Below, in pieces: positions 1-8,474 of a DNA stretch of 64,000 nt. Within the stretch, counting starts at the first letter, position 1. The number at the start of each line of letters is the position of its first letter. Origin of the DNA: a methanotrophic endosymbiont of Bathymodiolus puteoserpentis (Logatchev) (GTDB lineage Bacteria > Pseudomonadota > Gammaproteobacteria > Methylococcales > Methylomonadaceae); assembly GCF_900128525.1 (NCBI RefSeq), contig NZ_FQTQ01000062.1:62001-126000 (forward strand), read 5' to 3'. The notes under the pieces are model-generated. The model had not been told where the DNA came from, did no database searches, and was given only the letters and a program-made list of their open reading frames with translations. A program made the translations under genes and the position numbers.

Positions 1-578
1 CCCTATACGAATGGATTGATGACTTCGAGCGGTCAGGTGAGGTGGAAAACGTGATAGTCAATGAATGGACGGGGAAGAAAAAACTCAAAAAACACTACCG
101 CTTTGTCAATCGAGTTCCTTTACGCGATACGGATGATGCCTTATTTGTAAACTGGTGTGAATTAACCATCACCGATGACAAAAATAAGGTTATTTACCAC
201 AATGCCTTTGCAACAGATTACTTGCTGGATAGAAAAAACATCAAACAGATTATTGAGGCAGGTCGCACGAGGTGGAAAATCGAAAATGAAAACAACAATA
301 CTTTAAAAACAAAAGGCTACAATTTTAAACATAACTTTGGGCATGGCAAACAACACCTCTCATCTTTGTTAGCAAGCCTGAATATTTTAGCTTTTTTAGT
401 CCATACGGTACTTGAGTGGTTTGATCAATGCTATGCGCTGGTACGAAATGAACTGACCAGCAGGCAGACATTTTTTGATGATATAAGGGCGCTTACTCGT
501 TACATGCACTTTGATAGCTGGCAATCATTACTGGAATTTATGCTGAGAGGGCTAGAAATTCCGATACCAGAAATATGA
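1..578 (+). CDS. DDE-type transposase, C-terminal part (runs off left edge)
   Basis: The reading frame is open from the left edge of the window, so the N-terminal half lies outside; the first GTG at 42 is internal. The visible part contains the segments RWKIENENNN and GHGKQHLSSLLASLNILAF. This is the typical C-terminal core of a family of bacterial transposases often filed as unclassified (ISNCY-like), where the Glu of WKIENE would be the last catalytic acidic residue. The gene converges on an mshG-like gene that stops abruptly a few bases away, so the element's right end should lie near 600. The exact terminal repeats cannot be defined because only one end is visible. Identity as a transposase is fairly sure; the IS family is uncertain. 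Confidence 0.8.
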   Translation, partial: LYEWIDDFERSGEVENVIVNEWTGKKKLKKHYRFVNRVPLRDTDDALFVNWCELTITDDKNKVIYHNAFATDYLLDRKNIKQIIEAGRTRWKIENENNNTLKTKGYNFKHNFGHGKQHLSSLLASLNILAFLVHTVLEWFDQCYALVRNELTSRQTFFDDIRALTRYMHFDSWQSLLEFMLRGLEIPIPEI

Positions 579-584
579 GAAATC

Positions 585-1178
585 CTAAATTGAGAATTGC
601 TGATAAATATTAACAATTGCCAAGGCAACACCAATAGCACCGATAACCATAATCGGATAGCGTATCGCTGATTTTATGCGACTTTGGGTTTCTTTTTCAC
701 GCTCTAAGTATTGAGAAATCTGATAAAAAGCCTGGTCGACTGAACCTGATGACTCGCCCACAGCAATAATACTACGAAATAAAGTATCAAAAATACGTGG
801 ATGCTTACCAAAAGCTTGACTAAGTGACAGGCCAGATTCTAATGATTTAGTAATATCACCTAAAGCACTCGCTAATGCTTTATTTCGTGTCGATGTTTTT
901 AAGCTTTGGATAGCTCTGATAACTGGCACACCCGCCTTGCTTAAACTGTACATTTGCCGAGTGAATAAAATCAAATCCGTCAGGCCTAAAGCTTTAAGTG
1001 CCTGCCACTGATTAAAATCTTCCATAACATCGGTACTAATCACCGCTTTCTGTATCGATACGGGAATCATACCTCGACTCGCCAACATCTTCGCAGCAAG
1101 CACTTGAGACTCTGCCTCAACCAGACCTTCAATACTTTTTCCTAGCTCGTTACGTGCTTTATATGAAAATTGCGGCAT
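585..1178 (-). pseudogene. mshG: MshG/GspF-like inner-membrane protein, truncated by IS
   Basis: This encodes the first ~190 residues of a type II secretion system F / type IV pilus platform protein (GspF, PilC, MshG family, normally about 400 aa). The N-terminus MPQFSYKARNELGKSIEG and the first GspF domain (about residues 70-190, with GESSGSVDQAF and the start of a membrane segment IRYPIMVIGAIG) are intact. Family similarity ends at about residue 190, and five unrelated residues follow before the stop. The second GspF domain and its membrane helices are missing. The break coincides with the end of the transposase gene at 1-578, so an insertion most likely cut the gene. The nearby MSHA pilin genes favour MshG over GspF. 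It is unlikely to be functional. Confidence 0.75.
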
Positions 1179-1247
1179 AAGTCTAAATAAACTACATCAG
1201 AAAATATGGTTATTGAATATCTGGATTATACAGATAGCGTTTATAAA

Positions 1248-2627
1248 TTAATTTACCCCGCCTTCAGCAAGGTGTTTAGGTTCTAAAATCTTCTCTAACT
1301 CAGCACGTGGAATATCCGTCATTTCCTCGGCAACATCAATAATCGCTCGACCTTGTTGATAAGCTAATTTAGCAATTTTTGCAGCTTGCTCATAGCCAAT
1401 AATTGGATTTAACGCGGTCACTAAAATTGGATTTCTGGTTAATGCCTGTTGTAAATTATCCTCACGCACCTTGAAATCAGCAATGGCAGTATCAGCCAAT
1501 GCAAGGCTCACTTGACTGATAATTTCAATACTTTGTAAAATATTATAAGCAATCACTGGCAACATAACATTTAACTGAAAAGTACCTGATTGGCCGGCAA
1601 CCGTAATCGTCGCATCATTACCAATCACTTGTGCGGCAACCATGGCCGTCGCTTCAGGAATTACTGGATTTACTTTACCTGGCATAATGCTGCTACCTGG
1701 CTGTAATGCCGTTAGTTCAATCTCACCTAATCCCGCTAAGGGACCACTATTCATCCAGCGCAAATCATTGGCTATTTTCATCAAACTAACAGCAATAGTC
1801 TTTAATTGCCCTGATAATTCAACAACCGCATCCTGACAACTTAAGCTTTCAAAAAATGAATCATTCGGTGTAAAGGCCATATCAGTTGCCGCACTCATTG
1901 TTTGCGCAAATTTAACGGCAAATTCAGGATGGGCATTAATTCCCGTACCCACCGCTGTTCCGCCTTGTGCTAATTTTTGAATGCGGGGCAGGGTGCTTTG
2001 TATTCGAGCAATAGCATTGCGAATTTGTAATGCCCAAGCACCTAATTCCTGCGCTAAAGTCATCGGCATGGCATCCATTAAATGGGTGCGCCCTGTCTTA
2101 GTATAGTGCTGACAAGTCCCTGCTTTTGTTTCGATAGTTTCGGCTAAATGTGTCAAAGCAGGCAATAATTGACGGTGACACTCCAAAGCAGCACTGATAT
2201 GGATTGCCGTTGGAATCACATCATTACTACTTTGCCCCATATTAACGTGATCATTCGCACCCACTACTTCAGTACTAATAGCAGAAGCCAAATGCGCGAG
2301 TACCTCGTTGACATTCATATTAGTGCTTGTGCCAGAGCCCGTTTGAAATATATCTATGGGAAATTGCTCCGCATGTTGGCCTTGAATTATTTGCTCAGCC
2401 GCCTGAATAATTGCCTGCCCTCGCTTAGCATCCAAAACACCTAAATCACTATTTACTTTAGCGGCGGTTTGTTTAATTAGCGCGACTGTTTTAATAAAAG
2501 CAGGCGGCATTGTTAGACCGCTAATAGGAAAGTTATTAATTGCTCGCTGAGTTTGTGCGCCATATAAAGCATCTGCAGGCACTTGTAATTCACCCATGCT
2601 ATCTTTTTCTATTCTGTAGTTTGTCAT
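1248..2627 (-). CDS. fumC: Class II fumarate hydratase
   Basis: Fumarase C interconverts fumarate and L-malate in the TCA cycle and is the iron-free, homotetrameric cytosolic type. The 459-aa length matches the family. The TGRTHLMDA segment (about 178-186) carries the conserved His. The superfamily signature GSSIMPGKVNP (about 312-322) contains the catalytic Ser loop. The N-terminus MTNYRIEKDSMGELQVPADALYGAQTQ is typical of fumarases rather than of aspartase or argininosuccinate lyase. It is followed at once by a REP palindrome and a RAYT gene on the same strand and appears to be monocistronic. No anomalies were seen. Confidence 0.97.
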   Translation of the reverse strand: MTNYRIEKDSMGELQVPADALYGAQTQRAINNFPISGLTMPPAFIKTVALIKQTAAKVNSDLGVLDAKRGQAIIQAAEQIIQGQHAEQFPIDIFQTGSGTSTNMNVNEVLAHLASAISTEVVGANDHVNMGQSSNDVIPTAIHISAALECHRQLLPALTHLAETIETKAGTCQHYTKTGRTHLMDAMPMTLAQELGAWALQIRNAIARIQSTLPRIQKLAQGGTAVGTGINAHPEFAVKFAQTMSAATDMAFTPNDSFFESLSCQDAVVELSGQLKTIAVSLMKIANDLRWMNSGPLAGLGEIELTALQPGSSIMPGKVNPVIPEATAMVAAQVIGNDATITVAGQSGTFQLNVMLPVIAYNILQSIEIISQVSLALADTAIADFKVREDNLQQALTRNPILVTALNPIIGYEQAAKIAKLAYQQGRAIIDVAEEMTDIPRAELEKILEPKHLAEGGVN

Positions 2628-2658
2628 CGTTATTTCAGGTTTGTGGAAAGATTTTTAT

Positions 2659-2730
2659 GTAGGAGGGGCTTTTAGCCGCGATTATAATAATTACTTTTCG
2701 TTACAAGTCGCAGCTAAAAGCCTCTCCCAC
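2659..2730. repeat. REP palindrome pair downstream of fumC region
   Basis: The left arm GTAGGAGGGGCTTTTAGCCG (2659-2678) and the right arm ending AAAAGCCTCTCCCAC (2730) are inverted copies separated by about 30 AT-rich bases. The same unit recurs at 3228-3443, 11039-11096, 14016-14072 and 15001-15050. It abuts the stop codon of the RAYT transposase gene at 2733, the usual arrangement for REP/BIME sequences and their transposase. Confidence 0.85.
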
Positions 2731-2732
2731 TA

Positions 2733-3215
2733 TTAAAGCCATACTGCATCCCACAAAGGATAATCACCGATCTTTTTTACTAAACCAGCTCTTAATGGGT
2801 TGGCAACAATATAGCGAGCTAAATGCTGTAAATCTTCTTCCTTTCTTACTGCGTGGTCATGATAGCCATCTTGCCACAAAGCTTGGTTCTGATTTAATTT
2901 TCCACGCTTACGGCGAATTTTTTGTATTTGCGTAGCTGAAATCCCCTTAGCACTACGCATGACTTGTTCTAGTTTACAGTTATTTTGTAGAGCAATAAGC
3001 CAATGAAAATGATCTGGCATAACTACAAAAGCTAAGCTATTTACTTTTTGTTCTTGATGTTGCTGTCGCATAGCCTGTACTACTATTCTGGCTAAAATAA
3101 AATCTGTAAAAATATTTTGCCTTTGATATGTCACCGTAGTCAGTAAATAAATTCGATTATTCTCAGAATATCGACCTTTCCTTAAGTCTACACTGTGCGG
3201 ATTGATATTATTCAT
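2733..3215 (-). CDS. rayT: REP-associated tyrosine transposase (RAYT)
   Basis: A 160-aa Y1 (HUH) single-strand transposase of the IS200-like superfamily. The metal-binding HUH motif is seen in FVVMPDHFHWL (about residues 85-95, HFH). The likely nucleophile is the Tyr of ARYIVANPLRAGLV near residue 138, in the motif typical of REP-associated transposases. REP palindromes flank the gene on both sides (2659-2730 and 3228-3443), and matching palindromes lie elsewhere in the window. This supports the view that this enzyme or a relative spreads them. It is not a classical insertion sequence because it has no terminal repeats of its own. Members of this family bind and cleave REP DNA, so its substrate is probably the local REP type. 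Confidence 0.9.
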   Translation of the reverse strand: MNNINPHSVDLRKGRYSENNRIYLLTTVTYQRQNIFTDFILARIVVQAMRQQHQEQKVNSLAFVVMPDHFHWLIALQNNCKLEQVMRSAKGISATQIQKIRRKRGKLNQNQALWQDGYHDHAVRKEEDLQHLARYIVANPLRAGLVKKIGDYPLWDAVWL

Positions 3216-3227
3216 AGCAAGCTTTCT

Positions 3228-3443
3228 GTGGGAGGGGCTTTTAGCCGCGATTTAAAATAGGCACTTAAGTAGTCGCTCATAAGTTATTTAACATTTTATT
3301 ACTTGTCAGCCCTTAGCCAGAAATCCATGTAAGCGTAGAAGATCCCCGCTAAAAGCATGCGGGGATAATATATTTTTTCAGCTGATTTTGTTAAAAGACT
3401 TTAGGTCGATTACTTATAAGTCGCGGCTAAAAGCCCCTCCCAC
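3228..3443. repeat. REP/BIME cluster upstream of rayT
   Basis: GTGGGAGGGGCTTTTAGCCG begins at 3228 and its inverted copy ends GCTAAAAGCCCCTCCCAC at 3443. The two arms are perfectly complementary over 23 bases but about 170 bp apart. A separate hairpin (ATCCCCGC...GCGGGGAT, 3342-3366, followed by a T-rich run) lies between them. The cluster fills the gap between rayT and the glutaredoxin-like gene. Confidence 0.85.
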
Positions 3444-3444
3444 A

Positions 3445-3672
3445 CTATCTCTCCCACAAATGTAATATATCGGCACTCGAAAATGGCCAGCACAATTCTT
3501 TTTGTGACTCTAAATCCAATAATACCGGAATTTTAATCGCATAACGTTCTTGCCATTGCTCCTGCTCAGCAATATCGACTTTTGTAAAAGGAAGTTTTAA
3601 TTGTACAACTAAAGATTCTGCCTGTTCACATAAATGGCAAGCTGAGGTACCTAGCAACAATAACTGGCTCAA
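3445..3672 (-). CDS. Glutaredoxin-like thioredoxin-fold protein
   Basis: A 75-aa protein of the glutaredoxin-like DUF836 type, with a CHLC redox motif in [14 protein letters not shown] near the N-terminus and the cis-Pro region KIPVLLD. A longer ATG-initiated frame reaches 3747 but runs inside the upstream gene. I choose the TTG at 3670-3672 because a strong GAAGGAG ribosome site sits just before it, and the protein then begins at the conserved first strand ([14 protein letters not shown]). That TTG overlaps the TGA of the UPF0114 gene (TTGA), which indicates translational coupling. It is the last gene of the hcp-like operon. A thiol-disulfide or glutathione-linked role in that operon is plausible but is inference. 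Confidence 0.8.
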   Translation of the reverse strand: MSQLLLLGTSACHLCEQAESLVVQLKLPFTKVDIAEQEQWQERYAIKIPVLLDLESQKELCWPFSSADILHLWER

Positions 3673-4160
3673 TGTTTCTCCTTCTTCTCTAATATCCCCA
3701 TCATAAAAGCAGAGAGTACAAAGGTTAAATGAATCACGACATACCAAAGTAATTTGTCATTCGCTATTTGCTCAGCATTCATAAATACCTTTAATAAATG
3801 TATGGATGAAATAGCCACAATCGATGAGGCAACTTTCATCTTCAAGGAACCATAATCATGCGTTCCTAGCCATGATAATTTTTCTGTTCCTTCAGCAATA
3901 TCTAAGCGTGAAACAAAATTATCGTAACCGCTAAACATGACAATAATGGTCAAGCTACTCACCAGCGTCAAATCAATAAAGGCAAGTAATTTCAACATTA
4001 ACGCCCCTTCACTCATATCTAAAATAGCAGGGATGAAATGGTATAACTCTTGAAAAAACTTAACGGTTAAAGCCATTAAAGCGATACTCATGCCTAAATA
4101 AATCGGTGCTAATAACCAGCGACAAGCATAAATCGAGCGTTCAATTATTCGTTCAATCAT
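3669..4160 (-). CDS. yqhA: UPF0114 (YqhA-like) membrane protein
   Basis: A 163-aa integral membrane protein of the UPF0114 family. It starts with the characteristic [28 protein letters not shown] segment. Predicted membrane helices lie near residues 12-34, 52-76, 107-125 and 134-155, with a conserved SGYDNFVSR loop after the second. The biochemical function of the family is not established. It starts 16 bp after the hcp-like gene and overlaps the glutaredoxin-like gene, so the three are almost certainly co-transcribed. The association suggests the membrane protein works with a redox pair; that is inference from gene order. Confidence 0.88.
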   Translation of the reverse strand: MIERIIERSIYACRWLLAPIYLGMSIALMALTVKFFQELYHFIPAILDMSEGALMLKLLAFIDLTLVSSLTIIVMFSGYDNFVSRLDIAEGTEKLSWLGTHDYGSLKMKVASSIVAISSIHLLKVFMNAEQIANDKLLWYVVIHLTFVLSAFMMGILEKKEKH

Positions 4161-4176
4161 CTTTTTATTATTGAAT

Positions 4177-5883
4177 TTAACTATCCGCCTTAACTTCTAC
4201 GGCATCTTCAGAAACTATTTCAATACCTAACATTGCGGCAATATCATTTTCAGGCGTATCAATACCTTTAATCGCTAAAGATTGAGTTAATTTTTCTAAA
4301 ATCCCTGCGCTAAAAAATGGGGGTAAAGTTGGCCCAATGCGTACATCTTTAATACCCAGTGAAAATAGCGCCAACATCATTAAAATAGTTTGCTGCTCAT
4401 ACCAAGCGATATTAAAAGAAATAGGTAGTTCCGATAGATGACTTAATTGCATCGTTTTTTGCAAATGCCTTATAAATTCTAATATCGCATAAAAATCATA
4501 CGCCTGCCCAACATCGAGTAGACGTGGAATGCCATTAATCTCGCCTAAGTCTAAATCATGAAAACGATATTTAGTATCACCGGCGGTTAAAATAAGTGTA
4601 TCTTTCGGTAAAGCCTCAACTAATTGCGTGTAGTAACGGCGCTCTTTATGGCGACCATCACAACCTACCAAAACTATAATTTGCTGAATATCACCCGATT
4701 TAATTCCGCTGGTAATAGCTTCAGTTAACGTACAAAGCGCATGTAATCCATAGCCAACCGTCACCGCACCTTTGGTAAGCGGGGTAGGGGGGTCGCATTT
4801 TTTAGCTTGCTCAATAAGCGCCGAAAAATCTTTAGCCTCACTACTTCGACGCTTATCTATATGGGTCACATCCGGCCACCCGACCATACCAGAAGTATAA
4901 GCTTTATTAATATAGTCTTTTTTAGGTTGCTGCAAACTATTGCTGGTCACTAAAACAGGACCTTTAAATTTACTAAATTGAGTTTTTTGCTCCTGCCATG
5001 CACCGCCATAATTTGCGACTAAATTAAAATATTTCTTAAAAGCAGGGTAACTATGCGCAACAATCATTTCGCCATGGGTATAAATATCCACACCAGAGCC
5101 TGCGCTTTGCTCTAATAAGTCATATAAATCTTGTAAATCACTGCCAGTCACAAGAATACCGGGCTTATCCCAAGTATCTAGGTGTACTCGTGTTGGCTCA
5201 GGCTGGCCAAATTTTTGGATATTACTCTGCTCTAGCAAGCTCATCAACAATAAACTCTGCTCACCCGCCTTAAAGTTCATGGCTAAAAGATCATCTAAGT
5301 TCACATCTGTACGCAGAGTATAAGCAACAAGCTTATGCATAAAAGCATAATGTTCCACGTGAAACCTACCCAATACTTGAATATGTTCTAGCAAAGCACC
5401 TAGCCCTTTAGCTGCATAAATTAGCATTTCTCGCGCAGCATGTAGGTCAGCTTGCTCACTAGATAGCTCACCGCCTGCCATAACGCCAACGGTTTCACCC
5501 ATTTTAACAAAGGCTGCTTTATCACAAAGTTCATACTGCCATTGAGCTTCTTCAGGTATCGCCTCGTTTAATTCAACACCTTTTGCCAGCAATAAGCGTT
5601 TTAAATATTCACGGCGCTGTACAGTTTCAGCAATTAATTGTACGAAGACTGAAGCGTCAAAATTAACATTAGTGACCATTGAGTACAGCGCACGCGCCGT
5701 AAATTGATCAATATTTTGCGCATTAATTCCTACTTCTGCAGCTTTCACAGCATAAAAAGATAGGCCTTTTAGGGTATATGTCAATAAATCATGTAGACTA
5801 GAAACATCGGCTTTTTTCCCACAAATACCCGCAGTATCGCAAGCAACATTCTTTTTGGCTTCCTGGCAGTGATAACAAAACAT
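4177..5883 (-). CDS. Hybrid-cluster-protein (Hcp) family member lacking most hybrid-cluster ligands
   Basis: A 568-aa homologue of Hcp over its full length (hydroxylamine reductase / NO-responsive S-nitrosylase family). The N-terminal cluster cysteines are present as C3, C6, C15 and C21 (CX2CX8CX5C, the spacing of [4Fe-4S] Hcps). Of the seven ligands that hold the hybrid Fe-S-O cluster, I find the His (YTHGEM, H270), the persulfide Cys (VGCDG, C408) and the last Glu (WYEQ, E496). The others are replaced: Glu of the KxEF motif is Q302, Cys of TSNC is S316, Cys of AGCxKYR is D436 and Cys of GQCxD is A461. The surrounding motifs are well conserved, so the alignment is secure. A normal hybrid cluster cannot be expected, and the usual product name would mislead. 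It heads an operon with a UPF0114 protein and a glutaredoxin-like protein. The ribosome site AAGGAG lies 8 bp before the ATG. Confidence 0.88.
   Translation of the reverse strand: MFCYHCQEAKKNVACDTAGICGKKADVSSLHDLLTYTLKGLSFYAVKAAEVGINAQNIDQFTARALYSMVTNVNFDASVFVQLIAETVQRREYLKRLLLAKGVELNEAIPEEAQWQYELCDKAAFVKMGETVGVMAGGELSSEQADLHAAREMLIYAAKGLGALLEHIQVLGRFHVEHYAFMHKLVAYTLRTDVNLDDLLAMNFKAGEQSLLLMSLLEQSNIQKFGQPEPTRVHLDTWDKPGILVTGSDLQDLYDLLEQSAGSGVDIYTHGEMIVAHSYPAFKKYFNLVANYGGAWQEQKTQFSKFKGPVLVTSNSLQQPKKDYINKAYTSGMVGWPDVTHIDKRRSSEAKDFSALIEQAKKCDPPTPLTKGAVTVGYGLHALCTLTEAITSGIKSGDIQQIIVLVGCDGRHKERRYYTQLVEALPKDTLILTAGDTKYRFHDLDLGEINGIPRLLDVGQAYDFYAILEFIRHLQKTMQLSHLSELPISFNIAWYEQQTILMMLALFSLGIKDVRIGPTLPPFFSAGILEKLTQSLAIKGIDTPENDIAAMLGIEIVSEDAVEVKADS
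5351..5366. other. parS-like site inside the hcp-like gene
   Basis: TGTTCCACGTGAAACC matches the 16-bp parS consensus TGTTTCACGTGAAACA at 14 positions, with the central CACGTGAAAC intact. It lies within coding sequence (residues GRFHVEH of the Hcp-like protein), so it may be a weak ParB site or coincidence. The perfect sites are at 18419-18510. Confidence 0.4.
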
Positions 5884-5987
5884 GTTGACTCTCCTTGTTA
5901 ACTTATAAAAGATAAAGTCTTAGTAAAACCTGTATTAAGACATGAAAAAGCTTTCATTTTATCAGTAAAATTACAATACTGCTTAAG

Positions 5988-7928
5988 CTAATAAACTTCT
6001 CTAAAATAAATTTGTTTATTATTACCTTTGTAAAGTCCAAAATTAACCCGTGCCGTAGGTAAATCATCATGCACACCATTAGCATTCCAGTCGAACAATA
6101 ACCAAGAATCAATTGTATTTAATAAAGATAAATCAACATAACCATAGGCATTTGCAGTACTAAACGCCAAGCCTGCGTCACCACCAGAAAAAGGGCTATT
6201 CGTTAATGTCGCTGTGGTACTCCCTGTTGTTCCGATAGTTATCGCTTGATTTCCCGCTTTTGTCGTACTGCCATTATTTAAGCTAAGCTGTGTTGCTAAA
6301 TTTATTACCGTACTATTATCAGCAAGATTCTTTATAAAGTTACGCCCATCATAATACTCAGTATATAGTGGAACGCTAAGCGGCATTAATTCAGACCCGT
6401 AAGCGTTAGCTAAAGCAATTCTCCCCCAGCGCTGCTCTTTAGTGCCAGAAAAACCAATGCCATTGCCTGCAGAAGGCGCTCCAAAAACAACTGGGTTAGT
6501 TTGCGGCAAACCATTAACATTCGCCACCTCGACTCCATCCGTATCAACCAGCGTAAAACTCAATGCAATTTCAGCGTCAAAAGGTGCTGTTAAAGTACTT
6601 TTTGCAAGCGCCAAAATATTGCTACTGGTATCAGAAAAGTTGAGAGTACCACGACCCTCGCCATTATCCATTACTGCAGGCGCACTCGCATCAATAACCA
6701 TTAATGCATGGCTAGCTTCTGTATAAATAGGCGTAATGCCATAACTTGCATGTATTGGATTTATTTTCCAATAGCTTCCTGTGTAATTTTTAGTCGTTCC
6801 CCCCACTGCGTTTTTTGCCATTAATGTAGCAACGGGGCTGATTGTATACCTCACTGGCTGACCGAGATAAGTGAAGGTAGTATTGGCGGTGCTAAATTCA
6901 GGTGCATTCAACAAAACATCAAAATGGTCAGGAATAAATCGCCCTATCGTCAAAGTCGAATGATAAGCAAAATTACACCCGACCTTGCCACCAACCGGAG
7001 TATTCGTAAAACTCCCGACAATACAGTCACCTCCTGCTTGATCTACAGAGGTAAAACTATCATCATAAATATCATTAGCGGCAAATTTTACTAAACCGAC
7101 TTCATCATATTTAAAGTGTGAGCCGGCCGCTGCTCCGATATTTTTATCTGCACTTGCAAATACGCCTGATAATTTATTCACTTGGGCACTATTATTATGA
7201 TCGTGCAGAGTACTATTAATTTTTGGTGTGCCGCTATAGCCAGCCACGCCTGTACTTGCCGTGATAGTAAAAAAATCTCTGCCTGCTTTTGCCGTAATAC
7301 CTGTACCTAAGCTGATATTGTTCATATTAGACGTAACGGCTCTAAAGCGTGTAGGACGAATGGCAAAGCTATCTGTAGAACAGCCGACAACAGCAGCATC
7401 CGTGATTCGACATTTAACATACCTGTATGCACCGCTGGAACTTATTATGTTGCTTGTTTTTCTACCCGCATCACCTGCTGTAAAATTTATATGTTGTGAG
7501 CTAATAACCGGATAACTCGTACATGAGCCAATACTTGCATCCACCAATTCAAACTTAATATTGTGATCTATAAGATTCGCAAAATCAGTCTCTACCTGCG
7601 TTGCATCACGCAAAGCTATCACATCAAAGTTAAAAGATTGTGCCGTCGTTTTAGTATATAGCTTGCCATTAATGCCATTAGCCCCCGCTTCTACACAGTT
7701 AAAATTAGTTGCGGATCTATCATTGCTGCTGTCTTTATCATCTTCATCATCTTTATCGTCTTTATCGTCTTTATCGTCTTTATCATCTTTATCATCTTTA
7801 TCATCTTTATCGTCTTCATCGCCTTTATCGCCTTTATCAACTTCATAACTATCATCACTAGCATAACTTGGAACAGCTGCACTCGATAAAACAAAAGCCA
7901 CCAATAACTGCAATATTACTTTACTCAT
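5988..7928 (-). CDS. mshQ: MshQ-like (DUF6701) secreted protein
   Basis: A 646-aa exported protein. It has a signal peptide (about residues 1-23, cleavage after SYA) and a low-complexity acidic KDD repeat (about 31-66). A long beta-rich region follows with the features of the DUF6701 domain of MSHA biogenesis protein MshQ: FAIRPTRF near 190, IGRFIPDHFDV near 315, and the C-terminal run WLLFDWNANGVHDDLPTARVNFGLYKG. MshQ is encoded with MSHA pilin genes and is thought to be an accessory, surface-exposed part of the system. Canonical MshQ proteins are longer, so the N-terminal part is reduced here and replaced by the KDD stretch. In most MSHA loci mshQ follows mshP; here it is on the opposite strand on the other side of mshA, so the locus is rearranged. 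Confidence 0.82.
   Translation of the reverse strand: MSKVILQLLVAFVLSSAAVPSYASDDSYEVDKGDKGDEDDKDDKDDKDDKDDKDDKDDKDDEDDKDSSNDRSATNFNCVEAGANGINGKLYTKTTAQSFNFDVIALRDATQVETDFANLIDHNIKFELVDASIGSCTSYPVISSQHINFTAGDAGRKTSNIISSSGAYRYVKCRITDAAVVGCSTDSFAIRPTRFRAVTSNMNNISLGTGITAKAGRDFFTITASTGVAGYSGTPKINSTLHDHNNSAQVNKLSGVFASADKNIGAAAGSHFKYDEVGLVKFAANDIYDDSFTSVDQAGGDCIVGSFTNTPVGGKVGCNFAYHSTLTIGRFIPDHFDVLLNAPEFSTANTTFTYLGQPVRYTISPVATLMAKNAVGGTTKNYTGSYWKINPIHASYGITPIYTEASHALMVIDASAPAVMDNGEGRGTLNFSDTSSNILALAKSTLTAPFDAEIALSFTLVDTDGVEVANVNGLPQTNPVVFGAPSAGNGIGFSGTKEQRWGRIALANAYGSELMPLSVPLYTEYYDGRNFIKNLADNSTVINLATQLSLNNGSTTKAGNQAITIGTTGSTTATLTNSPFSGGDAGLAFSTANAYGYVDLSLLNTIDSWLLFDWNANGVHDDLPTARVNFGLYKGNNKQIYFREVY
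7731..7838. repeat. 9-bp tandem repeat encoding (KDD)n in mshQ
   Basis: Near-perfect units of TTTATCGTC/TTTATCATC on the plus strand encode Lys-Asp-Asp in the minus-strand mshQ gene, residues 31-66. The unit is a multiple of three, so slippage would change linker length without shifting frame. This is length-variable linker DNA, not a phase switch. Confidence 0.85.
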
Positions 7929-8080
7929 AAATACCTTAAATTATGTGTTTTTAAATGCTCTACGTATTTAACTAAATAGGAAAAATACATTATTTTATTA
8001 ACTCACAGCTGTATAAGCCTGTTTATTAAAAGAAACTCCGAGTTATCTTTGCGACTACCTGTTACTGCTTTATATTTTAA

Positions 8081-8305
8081 TTACTCTAGTTGCATGTGCT
8101 CTTTACACACAGGGCAGATATGCTTACCTTCACTATTTATACTCCAGCCATTTTCTACTGCAGCCGATATAGTACCTTCAATCCAAGATCGTCCATCCGA
8201 TAAACGCCGCCCTGTCCTATCATTCCTCGGACGGCGACGAAATTCTATAGACCTTAGCCCTTGAGGGTTACAAATATCACAAAAAATAAAAGTTCTTATA
8301 CTCAT
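8081..8305 (-). CDS. Small putative zinc-ribbon protein
   Basis: A 74-aa protein with two Cys pairs, CDICNPQG near residues 9-12 and CPVCKEH near 64-67, spaced as in a zinc-ribbon or treble-clef fold. The middle is rich in Arg (EFRRRPRNDRTGRRLSDGRSW). I cannot name a family. It lies between the divergent mshQ and mshA genes. The start (ATG at 8303-8305) has no clear Shine-Dalgarno sequence. The cysteine pattern and the absence of a better frame on the other strand support it as real, but a spurious frame cannot be excluded. Confidence 0.55.
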   Translation of the reverse strand: MSIRTFIFCDICNPQGLRSIEFRRRPRNDRTGRRLSDGRSWIEGTISAAVENGWSINSEGKHICPVCKEHMQLE

Positions 8306-8432
8306 AGTGGGTGTTTTTAACAGTTTAGTAAAATAAGAAAAATGATTAAGTTCACATAATTAACATAAATTCCCGATAAAGTATTTTTTAACTAGAATTA
8401 CTTAAAATTATAAGTTAATTTAGTCTTTACTC

Positions 8433-8438
8433 TATACT
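8433..8438 (+). promoter_or_regulatory. Candidate -10 element upstream of mshA
   Basis: TATACT lies 37 bp upstream of the pilin start in an AT-rich leader. The expected -35 position (around 8411-8416) is poor, so a stronger or alternative promoter could exist. The best-supported element before the start is the AAGGAAGGA ribosome site at 8463-8471. Confidence 0.3.
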
Positions 8439-8474
8439 CATTACTACAGTTTTTTATATTTTAAGGAAGGAAAA

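Noticed and set aside
4177-5883. Plain annotation as hydroxylamine reductase
   Set aside because: Four of seven hybrid-cluster ligands are replaced, so the activity cannot be assumed.
7731-7838. Possible CRISPR array because of regular repeats
   Set aside because: The repeats are contiguous 9-mers without spacers and encode KDD in frame; no cas genes are near.
7663-7848. Plus-strand frame rich in Leu/Ser opposite the KDD repeat
   Set aside because: It is the complementary reading of the mshQ tandem repeat, with no ribosome site or independent features.
8049-8264. Plus-strand frame opposite the zinc-ribbon gene
   Set aside because: The minus-strand frame has two CxxC pairs and better protein composition; both are unlikely to be genes.
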